This document shows positions 1 to 10,151 of a stretch of 64,000 bases of DNA, piece after piece (the stretch's first letter is position 1; every line of letters begins with the position of its first letter). A program made the position numbers and the translations under genes. Location: positions 1-64,000 of the forward strand of contig QNQO01008271.1 in assembly GCA_003290165.1 (NCBI GenBank). The letters run 5' to 3'. The notes under the pieces were generated by a model that made no database searches, was not told the DNA's origin, and saw nothing but the letters and a program-made list of their open reading frames with translations. Source of the DNA: Berberis thunbergii (lineage: Eukaryota > Streptophyta > Magnoliopsida > Ranunculales > Berberidaceae).

Positions 1-6
1 AAATAT

Positions 7-183
7 GAGTTATTCTACATGGCGAGGAAATGAGCGAGGGGAGGGAGGTGGTGGGATGGGGACCGTTAACCTCCCTCGGGATGCGCGTGCCGAAAAAGAC
101 GGCACACATCCCAAGAGAGGTGAATGGTCCCCATCCCGCCACCTCCCTCCCCTCGCCCACTTCCTCGACATTTAGAATTTTTG
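7..183. mobile_element. Mutator-type fold-back MITE, copy M1
   Basis: A near-palindrome: the left arm (GCGAGGAAATGAGCGAGGGG...) is repeated inverted on the right and ends in CGACATTTAGAATTTTTG. The right flank is TAGAAATAT; the six bases in the window before the element are AAATAT, which matches the end of that 9-bp word, so the target-site duplication is probably 9 bp. Long inverted arms, no coding capacity and a 9-bp duplication fit a Mutator-like miniature element. It shares ends with the copies at 22296 and 61971. Confidence 0.85.
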
Positions 184-507
184 TAGAAATATAAATACAT
201 ATCAGATAACAACACTAAAAACTTTTCTGACTAAACTCACCAGTACAGGAAATAAAAAGTGATACCATAGATGCTCAACAACATAAAGAGTTTCTCTAAT
301 ATGTTACTTAAGGGGTAAGCATGTCCCATACACAGACAACGATGACTAACCTTATCATAACCTATAATTTGTATAGTCCATTCCGTGGCTTGAACCGGGT
401 GGCTGCAAAGGCGGCTGCAAAAATAAATAATAGGAGTCATACAAAACACATAACTAACAAACTGTACAAAGAACACAATAAGAAACATGAAGCATACATA
501 GACGTAC

Positions 508-623
508 ACGGCTTTACAAGCCCCAGGACATTGGTACTTAAGATGCAGCCTGCCCAACCAGTATCGGGCATGGGTGTTTGAGTTATCAATTTCCAGAGCC
601 AGTTCAAAGCTTTCCTTTGCAGT
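508..623 (-). pseudogene. Captured exon of a TPR-repeat protein gene
   Basis: Read on the minus strand, a clean 3' splice site (TTTGCAG at 624-630) opens a 38-codon exon starting [20 protein letters not shown], then [10 protein letters not shown] and PGACKAV, ending at a GTACGT donor near 507. The A/L/Y spacing is that of a tetratricopeptide (TPR/Sel1-like) helix pair. No neighbouring TPR exons are visible on either side; the next coding pieces upstream on this strand belong to an ABC1 kinase. An isolated exon inside a transposon is best read as a captured fragment, not a gene. The exact parent is not identified. Confidence 0.6.
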
Positions 624-789
624 CTGCAAACATACATAAACAAATATAAGCATTGAAAATCCCAGTGAAATTGTAAAACACCCCAAAATTTCTTACAAAA
701 TGCAATTCATAGGAGTAAAGTTATAGCCTACACATTGATCTGTACACATTCAAAAATGGTAAAAAGAAACCCTTCCAAGGCACATTTAC

Positions 790-1128
790 ATGCAGTTTTC
801 AGTTTTCCAGGATGAGGATCAGCATGAAAAAAACCAGTTTTCAATATCTGAAACAGTACAAAAGGAAGCCGTATTGGTGTGACAAAAAATGCAAGCGTGA
901 TAAAACCAAGAAAAAATAAGATAATTATAAGTGATATTTAGATGGAAGATACTTTGATCATCATTCATCCATCATTGTGCAAAGAGTGATCCTGTATAGT
1001 ATGTGCTAGCAAGAAGTATAGTTATTGAAACAAGAAAAGCAAGTTTGCAAACCTGAATCAAGTATGACTCGATAGACCGTGAGGCAATCAAAGAACGATC
1101 ATATCCCCTCGCATCAAGCACATCCAGA
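790..1128 (-). pseudogene. Captured two-exon fragment of an ABC1-family (UbiB/ADCK) kinase
   Basis: Two minus-strand exons splice in frame: 1053-1128 encodes VLDARGYDRSLIASRS then IESYLIQ, and after a GT-AG intron 847 downwards encodes ILKTGFFHADPHPG. That is the ABC1K alpha-helix followed by the diagnostic HADPHPGN catalytic segment. Here the Asn that normally follows HPG reads Lys, and the frame then drifts into unrelated sequence with a possible donor at 788-789; a stop codon lies just before the first exon unless the 3' splice site is the AG directly ahead of it. The protein is usually a plastid or mitochondrial atypical kinase of several hundred residues, so this is a small inactive piece. 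It comes from a different paralogue than the ABC1K piece at 31.4-33.3 kb. Confidence 0.75.
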
Positions 1129-1230
1129 ACTTAACATGTCTATGTGCCCTTCCTGCAGTGAAATGCATTCAATAACGTGTTGCATTCATCTCGTTATGAT
1201 CAAATAGCATTACATAATTGAAAATTTACC

Positions 1231-1467
1231 ACTAAAGCATCCCATATCCTTTCTTTATTGTCTGCATTTCATACACGTTCTGTTCAAACATAACCACATC
1301 ACCAGTGCATGCATCCCCTGCACACAATTTTGTCAATTAGAGAAGGAAAAATAAAAATCTAAACTAAACTTTAAGTAGTTCTATTTCTTCCAGCATTGGA
1401 TCAACCTTTGCAATTTAACACAAAGCTGGATACTGGGTATTTCTCTTCTCCACCTCCATTTATGATC
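1231..1467 (-). pseudogene. Captured two-exon fragment, possibly of a CCCH zinc-finger gene
   Basis: Minus-strand exon 1406-1467 encodes IINGGGEEKYPVSSF then VLNCKG, with TTTCAG before it and a GT donor at 1404-1405. The next exon starts at 1317 after GTGCAG and continues in frame as GDACTGDVVMFEQNVYEMQ, then TIKKGYGML and a stop before a possible donor near 1230. The in-frame join with conserved-looking residues shows that this is real former coding sequence. From memory the TGDVVMFEQ..Y segment resembles a domain of some plant CCCH zinc-finger proteins (CCCH62-like), but I am not sure of that name. The stop makes it a broken fragment. Confidence 0.5.
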
Positions 1468-1859
1468 CTGAAAAAACATAGTTGATTAAAAAAAGGAGTC
1501 AAATAAGCAAGCAGGGTCTATAATAACTCCTGCATTGACTAGGTATTACAAATGTTAGAATAACCCCGAGATGCTCTTGATGCGCTCTATGAGAATCCTT
1601 GGGTACCCGTTAACCTCCAAGCATATTTCTCAAGTAAACCTTACAATTGATCAACTTTTTAGTTTCTCGAACTGACCAGCTGTCTGAATCACTGGTGCCT
1701 AATGAGATTTGGCAACATTAACTTGACTCTTTCAGTTGTGAACTAACGTAAACTTTTATCGAGTTTCAGTACATATCCTATAGATTTTCTTTCCCTTTCT
1801 ATGTTGATTTCTTCTTCTTAGATTTCTGCTTACATACAAAAAACATTCACGCAAAACAA

Positions 1860-2433
1860 GGGAAACCCCTGAAGCCCTAATCTAAAACCCACATACAAAA
1901 AAAAAAAAAAAAAAAAAGTTCTGTCAGGAACCCTAGATCTAGATCTAGAAACCCCACAAGAAGAAACTCAGAAGAAGAATGTGAAGAGGCACTTACCTTC
2001 TCTGGTTTTCTTCGTGCGATGGAGCCAAAAACCAAAACGAAGCTTCGAAATTGCTAATCGGTTTTCTTCTTCGATGGGAGGGAGGATGCGATGGAGCAAA
2101 ACCAAAACCAAGCTCTTCTCACGATGCTTCTCTCGGTGGAGTCGACAATGGGGGAGGAGGATGAAGCTTCTTCTTCGATGGGGAGGGAGAAGATGGAGCC
2201 AAAAATCAAAAGCAAAATCGAATTTTCTTCGAGACTGAGCTTTTCGGCGAGGAAGGGACGACGAATCTTCTTCTCTTCGCCTTCTTCGGTCGGTTGACTC
2301 GATGATGGGGAGAGGGTGCGAGGTCTGTCGAGTTCTCTTCTCTGCTTCAACCCACTTTTCTTCTCTGCTTTGTTCCCTCCCTCTTCTTTGCCCCAAATTT
2401 CAATTTCCCTCTCTTTTTTTTTTTTTTTTTTTT
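1860..2433 (-). other. Captured 5' gene end or promoter-like DNA
   Basis: The minus strand has a canonical donor (AAG|GTAAGT, exon end 1997) downstream of a Ser/Arg-rich, low-complexity stretch made of imperfect repeats of a GATGG(G)AGGGA...ATGGAGCCAAAA unit. The composition (CTTCTTC-rich on the minus strand) resembles a 5' UTR and first exon. The open frames here are repetitive in all registers and I do not regard any as protein-coding. A run of 20 T closes the block at 2414-2433. Confidence 0.35.
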
Positions 2434-2436
2434 ACT

Positions 2437-2503
2437 CATGCAGGTGCGAGGAGGGCTCCCTCGCCCAAAACCTCGCCCAAACCCTCGACATCTAGAATTA
2501 CTC
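2437..2503. mobile_element. Right end of a gene-carrying Mutator-like element (Pack-MULE)
   Basis: The stretch GCGAGG...CCCTCGCCC...CCTCGCCC ends in CCCTCGACATCTAGAATTACTC, the same terminus as the fold-back MITEs at 7, 22296 and 61971. Only one arm is present, so it looks like a terminal inverted repeat and not a complete MITE. Bases after it (AAATGGACA, 2504-2512) would be the right target duplication; I did not find the left copy in the window, so the left end probably lies outside. The three captured exon groups at 508-1467 would lie inside this element, all on the minus strand. Confidence 0.5.
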
Positions 2504-2512
2504 AAATGGACA

Positions 2513-4192
2513 ATTGCCAGATTGAGGAGTCAAATGAAGATATGTTGAAATTAGAGTATGATCACAGCAAATATGGAGAAAGTGTTCTAGATGAACTATT
2601 GGAAAAACCACTAACGAATGGAAGTTGACCATAACCCTGTCAAGTCTAGCCCATATTCTATCTCTCATTCCTTTATTATTGCACCAGGTAATCCTCAGAC
2701 CCTTGAATCCACAATCCATAAGCCCATAGTCTTCAATACAAGACACAAAGTCATCCACATGTTAAAAATTAGAATCATTTCCACCCATCTTCTACTCCGG
2801 GGAGGTAATGGCATTAAAATCACCAAAAGTGACCCACGAAGAAGTACACTCCTCCGCAATCTCTACCTAATCCCACCATAATAGACGTTGTTCATCAGGA
2901 GTGCACTTGGCATAAGCATTAGTAACTACGTACTCCCAGTTAGATTCTAGATCCCTAACTTCACAGTGTAGAAATTGGTCCGAAGACCGAACCACCATGA
3001 TGTTTAAATCACTACCCCAGAATAACCAAATCTTACCGCCATCCGCCACATTCGATGCAAAATTAACAGATAGGTCTTTCGGCTAATTTCTACATGCCTT
3101 GTCACTTTCGCCATTGGCTCTGCCAACTTTAACAACCTAACCTTATGCTCATATACTAAGTTTTTAATCTGATTGATAGATGTTTTGCTATGCACTTCCC
3201 TCGCTTTCCGGAATAAACTATTGTTCAATATCATTATTCACATTGGAGGTAACATTTCTGGTAATGGGCGTTCCCTAACTTGCACAATTTCCTTCTTTTT
3301 CTTTTTCCCCTTATTCTTCTAATCTCCCTCCGAAGTAGCACCAATTTCCCCATCTGATTGCAAACCATCGTCATCTCCATCTCTGTTCAAAAATCTTTTT
3401 ATCCAGTTCATAACCTGAAACGTCAACATGGAAACACCCCTTGCTCATCAACCATTTCAATCTGATGTTGAATTCATGTCCCTGCCTTCTCAACCCCCAA
3501 TAGACTGTCAACTCCCTCCACCAGTTGTTTAAAATGTGAACGAGCAACCTCAATTCCCTTACCTTCTGTCGGCCACCTACTGATCATCTCCAAATAGTAC
3601 CACTGTTAACATTAACAAGGTGTCTAAACTCGGACTCCGGTTGTCCCGCCTACTGTTACTATCACTCTCCTCATGACCTTCCTTCTAAAACACCAAATTG
3701 CTCAACCTGCTCTTTTCTGCTTGCAAATCTCCTGCCATATCATTCTTCCCCCTTCTCTGTTTCTAACAGATCAGCTAGTCTTTGCTCACCTTTATCTCTT
3801 GATTCCAAGTCCTCAAAGCCAGTTTACACGAAGTCCTCAACGGAGCACGGACATGATATATTTTCAGCCTAAAATCCCAATGCCATTTGAATGCTTTGAA
3901 TTGAGCTCCTCTGGTCAGAAAGGAATCTGGAGATAGAGCTTTCTTAACTTTCGCTTCTGATTGCAAGCACACATGATGTGCCTCGGATCCATAAATCCCA
4001 TTGTGAACTCTCCAGCAATTTCCACGTTCTATGAATGGCGTCCCGTATAGCTTCCAAAGATGAGCGAAAATTCAAAAACTTCAACATGATCACATGGTTT
4101 CGAATATATGACTCTCATCTTGTCGCATCTGAATGTGTCAGAGATACTGTCGAACTTCCCTCTTTTTGGAAACAAGTCCCTCTGTCAAAGTA
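2513..4192 (-). mobile_element. Degenerate LINE (non-LTR retrotransposon), ORF1 and endonuclease parts
   Basis: Conceptual minus-strand translation gives, from 3234 down to 2504, a broken apurinic-endonuclease-like domain: KTSINQIKNLVYEHKVRLL, then VVTNAYAKCTPDEQRLLWWD, then YGLMDCGFKGLRITWCNN and RIWARLDRVM. This order is typical of plant L1-type LINE ORF2 N-termini. Upstream (about 4080-3370) are pieces such as ESSQWDLWI in conceptual frame that fit an ORF1 gag-like region. Many stops and frameshifts make it inactive. Its 3' part (reverse transcriptase) would lie beyond the Mutator-like end at 2503. Confidence 0.7.
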
Positions 4193-4376
4193 GAGCTTTT
4201 CTAGCTGGCCTGGGAAACCAGCGAGGCTGCTGCCTGGGAGGGGTGAAATTACACTTTTGCCCCCTCCTTTTTAAATACTTTTTTAAAAAGTTGTTAAAGA
4301 GGGACGGGCAATAGTGTAAATGCGCCCTCCCAGGCAGTCAACCTCGCTGGATTTCCCAGGCCATTTAGAATTTCTG
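4193..4376. mobile_element. Mutator-type fold-back MITE, copy M2
   Basis: Inverted arms GAGCTTTTCTAGCTGGCCTG and the complement of CCAGGCCATTTAGAATTTCTG flank a short non-coding core. The 9-bp word GTCAAAGTA is present at 4184-4192 and again at 4377-4385, a perfect target-site duplication. The arms contain CCAGCGAGG and CTGCCTGGG, shared with the copy at 14232. Confidence 0.92.
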
Positions 4377-4971
4377 GTCAAAGTATCATTCACAAGAGCA
4401 TTGCTACAGCGCACTGGGGTTTGCCTGGTAGAGTTTTTGATGTTCCATAAACTTGCGCAAAAGACAAAAGGAGGCTATGGATTTTCAAAAATTTTAAAGT
4501 CCATTAAAATATAGGGGTATTTAATTAAGGATTTAAAATAATACAATAAAAGCTAGGGGTATTCAAATATAGATTTTAAATGATTGTTTTATAATCCATT
4601 AAAATCATGGGGTATTCAATCATGGATTTTAAACAATACAATGAAATCCAGGGGTATTCAAACAGCAGTGGATTTTAATGGATTTGTTGACTTTATAGAC
4701 TTTGAAGGACTTTGAAAGATTTATGTGTGAAAGATATAAATATCAAAGTCCTTTTCAAATCCAGCCTCTTACCCTCGAATTTCAATTTCTCTCCTCCCTT
4801 TCTCCCTTTGGATTTTTTCACGCTCTTGAACACAAACAAACAAGCAAGAACTAGGGTTTTTGGATTTCTTCCATTGAATAGCAAGCCCAAAAAAAAAAAC
4901 CTCCCAAACAAATGCATATAATTCTCTCTGTTTCTCCTCTGTCTGTGTTGCGTTCGAGTGGGTTTGGAGGG

Positions 4972-5187
4972 ATGGCGATGATGGAAGGCGGAGGAGGAGG
5001 AACCCTCTCAGAGATCTACCAGAACTCGAAGAAACTCTTGATCAAAACAAGAGAGGGATTAGCAAGGTTAGAGAGACTCGAATACTCTTCAACTTCTTCT
5101 TCAACCAATGGCATGGACTCTCCTGAGCTCTCCTTCACCATCAAGAAGGAGATATCTCAGATCCAAACTCAGTGTGAGCTCTCCTGA
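4972..5187 (+). pseudogene. Captured first exon of a membrin (Golgi Qb-SNARE) gene
   Basis: The 71-residue reading frame begins MAMMEGGGGGTLSEIYQNSK, continues KLLIKTREGLARLERLEYSS and ends KKEISQIQTQC then ELS-stop. This matches the N-terminal helix of plant membrins (MEMB11/12), SNAREs for ER-Golgi and intra-Golgi fusion, through the segment usually encoded by the first exon; the SNARE motif and the C-terminal membrane anchor are absent. About 200 bp of 5' leader-like sequence precedes it. The frame closes three codons after the conserved part, where sequence switches to the antisense GH17 piece. It could still be transcribed, but it cannot give a working SNARE. Confidence 0.82.
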
Positions 5188-5194
5188 AGTAGGG

Positions 5195-5712
5195 TTTGTT
5201 TTGGATTGTTGTGAGGACTTGGTCGCCGACAGCAATGGCTGTGATTAGGGTTTGTGGATAGAAGGCTACAACGTTCTGTTGATCCAACCAGCTGCAGTGG
5301 AGTTGGAAGAGCCGATAGCTAGAAGTTGGTTGTTTGGGATGCCGAGAGTGACTCGGATCTTGGTGTGAGCTAGAGATCGGAGGAGGTCTGGGTTTGCATC
5401 ATAGAGGCTAATGTGGGTGATTTTTTGGAGTTGAAGGAATGAAATTAGCTCGGTTGGAGGTAGGAGATTCGAGACTTGAGTGCCTATGTTGAGTCCTATG
5501 AATGGTTCCTCGTCTTCTTTTTGCTTCTTGACCACCACTGTTTCTGCTGCACCTGATTTGCAAAAACAACAAACAAGTAAGTGTACGTGTCAGAAATGGG
5601 TATTTTTTTTTCCAGATAATTATGGGTGGGTATTACCTGAAGTTAAGAGGAGGAAGGAGGAGAGTAGAAGGAAGATAAGTGTGGGTGCTCTGATTGAGCT
5701 AGAATCCGCCAT
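5195..5712 (-). pseudogene. Captured 5' part of a GH17 beta-1,3-glucanase gene
   Basis: Minus-strand exon 1 (5637-5712) starts MADSSSIRAPTLIFLLLSSF and is a signal peptide; a GT donor (5635-5636) and an AG acceptor (5553-5554) join it in frame to exon 2 at 5552. Exon 2 reads EEPFIGLNIGTQVSN, then LISFLQLQKITHISLYDANP, then VTLGIPNNQL, the first strands of the GH17 barrel (glucan endo-1,3-beta-glucosidase of the cell wall). One A missing near 5274 shifts the frame; after it NVVAFYPQTLITAIAVGD continues the same domain. Homology stops near 5195, before the catalytic glutamates. Truncation and frameshift make it non-functional. Its start region and presumably some promoter (5713-6250) came with it. 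Confidence 0.85.
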
Positions 5713-6277
5713 GAACAAGAAGCTGGAGCTTGTCCTTCCTCTTCCGCTTCTTGTGGTTGAGTTACAGAGCTGCTTAATTGTGTTTTTGAGGGGTTTTGCT
5801 TGGTGGGATTAGGACTCTTTGGGGTAATGTGGTTTAGAATTGTAAGGTTTCATCATGGTGGGAGTTATAGAGAAATGGAATGAAGATGAATGAATGATCA
5901 GAGCTCTAATCAAGTGGAGTGTTGGTGGGTTGGTATGTTATGATGAATTTCCGTGTTTGGGAGTCTTTGTTGGGTTCATGTAATTGTGTCACTTACTTTG
6001 TACATGTTTCTTGTTACAAAGAATAAAGAAGTAAATAACATTTTCATAGTATGATTTTATCTTCTATGTTTGGTTGTGTTTTCTAATGTTAGCGTGGTGG
6101 GTGATGTTGAGATTGATTTGCAATTTTTACCTGTTGAGTAATCTCAATTGATTGCAGTGGAAGCAAAGTAAAGGATTGGAATAGAGCTACTTAGACAAAT
6201 AGATGTTATAGTTGTATAATTATATCAGTGAGTGCCTGGGGTTTGTTCGCGTAGAGAATTTTGCTTTGCTTTGATTT

Positions 6278-6437
6278 GGTCCCTAGTCAATGCTCTTGTC
6301 CAGCTTTGCTGAAAGTCATTCAGGTGTCCCTAGTCAATGCTCTTGTCCAGCTTGTAGATCTTCAGATACTTCATGAAGCTTTGCCAAGTTCGAAGTTGGT
6401 GTCACTCTATCAAAGACTTGATGTCCCTAGTCAATGT
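6278..6437 (+). repeat. Short direct repeats, GTCCCTAGTCAATG unit
   Basis: The word TGTCCCTAGTCAATGCTCTT and its continuation GTCCAGCTT occur at about 6280 and 6326, and the start of the unit again at about 6423. They sit in the presumed GH17-flank part of the captured DNA. No function is apparent. Confidence 0.6.
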
Positions 6438-6672
6438 TCAAAGCACTTTCTTTTGCCAATAAGAATAATAGAAATCCATAACAATCCTTTATAAAATTCA
6501 GAAAATTCAATAATAAAAATCCATCAAAATTAAGTGAATTTTGTAAAATTCACAAAATCCAATCACTTAAAATACATCAAAGTTCAGTGGATTCTGTAAA
6601 CTCCTTTGAAATATTTTAAAATTCATGAGATTTAAAATCTTTCAGACTCTATTAAAATTCATGATTGAATAC

Positions 6673-8510
6673 CCCCTTGTTAATCGAGCCGCCCCAAGCC
6701 CAGCTGAAGGTGAATCTCCAATGGCAACTCGCTGCACCGCCATAAAAGAAGAGGAGATGACATAAAGTGAGTGATCCATATCGTCTCGCATTAAGATCGC
6801 ACGTTCCTAAATCATTGAAAAAAATGATGGACATAAATATCCTTGATCGCCCCTGCTCTTCTTCATCATTTTCTTTCTTTCTTTTCAATAGTAAGTTGTT
6901 TCACCCAGCGCACTTTTTATTAATTCATATTATTTTTAGTATTGTTATCACTATCCTCATAGCTAACACTTTAAAAAAAAATTCACGCTAATAGCTTAGT
7001 TGAATAAACAAGTATGTGGGTGATGATGTAAAAGGGAAAAAAATATCATTGTTTCATGATTATCGTTAATTATCAAACACTCTAAAACTAATTTTACATG
7101 TGAAAATTTTCATCCATAGTGTTTTGCTAAATTAAATTGATCCAAACCTACAAATCAATGAAATATAAAATGCAGTATATATTAGCGAAAAAACAATTTG
7201 TGAAATATACAAATTAAATTAACAATAACTTATAATATCAAGCAAATTGTGGACCAAGTTTTGCACAATACAAAGACATGTTTTGTAAGAATCATGTCAA
7301 AACAACTATTATAGAGTAATCCATAAAATAAACAAACTAACAATTTCTTGGTAAGATTTTTATGACAAAAAATCCAATGACTAAACACAAATAATTAAGT
7401 AAGAGTTAAGTAACACGCTCAAGCACACCCACCTAGCTAATGTATAGTAAAGTCGAAGAGATAGTTACAAGTTACCCACCGTGCTTGGTGGTGTGTGAGC
7501 CCCCAACCCAACCCAAGTGGTCCATGTGCCTCTTCTTCTAATGCAACTAAAAACAATAATATTGGATCACAAAAGCTACGTCTCATCTCATCTTTCACTA
7601 GTGGATGGGGTCTACGTGGCAGGTGACATGGCATCTTGTGTGGGTCCAACCATGATTTCAATTTATAAGGAGACAAACACATACGTTGGGTTGAGGAGGG
7701 AGCATTGATACGTTAAATTCAACTCTACTATACAACTGATGAATCTCAAGGATGGAATTTGAAGGAACGTGCGTGAGACACGTTGTATTCTAACCCAAGT
7801 CATTTTCGCTTTGCTTTGAAAAATTATGAAAAAGCAAGAGCCCTTCAATGAATTTTTTTGTGGAATTTTTCGTATTTCTTGATAGCGATCTCGTGTTAGG
7901 TGCCCATGCTCTCCAGAACCCCGTTGCTGCTACGTACAATATGAAACCGGATTCAGCCCAAATTATTAGCTCATCGGTTCGACAAGTTTTTCAATTTTTT
8001 TTTTTTGTCAAAATTGCTACTACCTTAATTTCCAGGAAAATCCAAAGGTTACTTGAGACTGGATGGATCATGCAAGTAAAACTGGATATAGTAGTAGTAT
8101 ATCAACAGACTACTGGTGTTTTTGCAAATTAATACGTATGCATCCAAGTTTAACCTATGAATTTTATAATTTTCCATCAAAGTAGCAGTAGGGATTGCAG
8201 CCGGACATCCTTTTGAAGCATCTTTACAAGATTCAAAACCTCGATCATAAAAAACTTTGGGTTATCATGATTATGAGACCCTTGACGAATGAATTGTTGA
8301 AAAGGAAGTGTTTATGTCTCATTGGTCTTCCACTGTTCCCTACCAGAAAATTTGGCAGCTTGTTTGATGACCCATTTTTCTTTGATTAAGAGGTGGTAGC
8401 CGACAAAACAATTTCGGGTAGAAATAGTATATATATATGAAATTTCTTATTAATTACTACTATGGTAAAAAAAAAAAATTTAAAATTGGGTGGTTGACCT
8501 TATTTATTTA
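6673..8510. other. Intergenic, no gene recognised
   Basis: AT-rich DNA without a recognisable exon or element end. A stretch near 7610-7700 has CTACGTGGCAGGTGAC (an ACGT-core element) and a TTTATAAGG TATA-like word, but no convincing coding exon follows. The frame at 7848-8132 is not recognised and has no codon pattern that convinces me. Confidence 0.5.
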
Positions 8511-8514
8511 TTTA

Positions 8515-8830
8515 TTAATTTATGTCCGAAGGCTACATGACTGACCCTATAGGGTTAACCGAACCAGGCCCAAAGACTACAATATTCCACTTAATATCAT
8601 CACCTCCTCTATTTCGCATGGTGACTTGCTTTCACTCCGGTTCATCGCCTCCACCTTGCATGAAGACTTGCTTTCACTTCGCTCCGGTCTAATCCATCTA
8701 AGTAGTTGCATTCAAACCTGAAGGCTTATCAACGACGGAGCACATGTGCTCCTAATAATCGGGCAAAAACTCACAAAATCTTAACTAGTGAGTCTCGAAC
8801 ATGTGACCTCACACAAACAAAAATTAATAT
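8515..8830 (-). mobile_element. Degenerate tRNA-derived SINE
   Basis: It is collinear with the better SINE copy at 17735-18030: shared words include CATCGCCTCCACCTTGCATG, CATCTAAGTAGTTGCATTCAA and ATGTGCTCCTAATAAT. The end of the tRNA-like head with the A box is lost; only a B-box-like TGTTCGAGAC (minus strand) remains near 8797-8806. It is flanked on its tail side by an AT-rich, T-rich stretch at about 8460-8525. Confidence 0.65.
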
Positions 8831-8834
8831 ATTG

Positions 8835-10151
8835 GAAATATCATTTCACACATTAATTGACTCAGGATACACGACAAGGTACATTCCAAATGATGAATAA
8901 GAAAAAATAAAGAAAATCCGATTTTGATAAATTTTAAATGAAATTACGGGAGCAATGTCAACCTCGACCAGTTAAATCAAGGGGTTTTAATTAGTTTTAT
9001 TTAACATTATCCCCGTGGTGGAAGGGTTTTGGAGGACCCCTTGGAGTATATTAATCAATAGGGTAATGCAACAACTTACATAAAGCTTATATTTGTAAAA
9101 TGATCAGTCGTTTGTCGACGTTAATTTTAATACTGCAAATTGAATTTAAAATAATTAAACTTGTTTGGTATGCAACACGTTCAATTTTATGTATGAATAC
9201 AAAGTGTTTAATTAACGTGTTTGGCCATTTGGTGAATAGTTGATACAACACTTCATCGACTATAGGCCCTTGTTAAGCACTAGATCCTCTTTGTGTTTAA
9301 TGCAACTTGATCGACTAGAGTAGCCAACAACTTCCAAATTATGAATATGATGATCAAAACTTGATCTATTTTCAATAACATCAATAATTTTGTGCCATTT
9401 ATGGAAGCTAATGTTTTATATAATATGGACTGCATGACAGGAGCTAGGTATCATGGGATGCTAGCTAGTACATTAGATCTCTCTATATCACACAAAAATG
9501 AGGCGTTAACTCCAGGTTTGAAATAATTTTGGCAAACTCAAATTCAAGTATCTATCAAAGTTTTACAGCTAGGAAAATCTAAAGATCTCTAATAATTATA
9601 ACAGTATAAATATTGAAAATACAGTTTTTACATTCTTGTTTTGGGACACTATAGTTTAACAACTATGGCAAAGAGTTTGGCCGCGCGTACTGATAAAAGA
9701 CACATAACATATCAATCGCAAGCAACAAAATATGAGGACCCCTTCCTTGATTAAGTTAAATCGATGGAACACTGTTTTTCATCATTTAAAGCCAGAAGAG
9801 AACTTTCATGCTATTTTTCAAGAATTTGAACAAGACTAATCATTTCTCATCGACACTTAAAGCTAAGATATCATCTAAAAAGAGATTGATCATCAAATTC
9901 GAGCACTAACAGTAACACCAAGACTTGCTTTCTCTCTATATATTCTAGAGATAGATAGTGATTTGTTAATAAATGGAAGACATATTGATTAGATACAGAT
10001 AATTAGGTTGACAATGCCACCCCAGCTTATTATTTATTTCCCAAATATCCAAATATATATATATATATATAAATCACTTGTATATAATTTGTAAACCAAA
10101 AATAAAAGCCCATAAAATACTATACTATACTAGGCTGCTGTTATTATTCTG
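8835..10151. other. Intergenic, 3' flank of the NAC gene
   Basis: No coding or transposon structure recognised. An (AT)n run lies at about 10052-10070, and the stretch 10070-10151 is likely the 3' UTR and polyadenylation region of the NAC gene on the minus strand. Confidence 0.5.

Larger units (their letters stand above)
4505..6672. mobile_element. Pack-type DNA transposon carrying membrin and GH17 gene pieces
   Basis: Both margins carry arrays of related words: on the left GGGGTATTCAA...GGATTTTAA occurs several times between 4513 and 4690, and on the right the inverse (ATGATTGAATACCCC, with many ATTTTAAAATTCA-like words) fills 6465-6672. Such subterminal arrays with a TTAAAATCC/GGATTTTAA core are seen at the ends of non-autonomous TIR elements in plants. 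Between them lie the 5' parts of two unrelated host genes in opposite orientation. I could not find a convincing target duplication, so the exact outer limits and superfamily are unknown. The remainder (5815-6460) probably derives from the flank of the GH17 gene. Confidence 0.6.

Noticed and set aside
1968..2396. 142-residue Arg/Glu/Leu-rich frame on the minus strand
   Set aside because: All frames of this purine/pyrimidine-biased repeat block are open and low-complexity, and a splice donor cuts it at 1995-1996; it looks like leader or promoter DNA.
7848..8132. 94-residue frame preceded by ACGT-core and TATA-like words
   Set aside because: No recognised domain, a T-run splits it, and no splice-site pattern or codon bias supports it.
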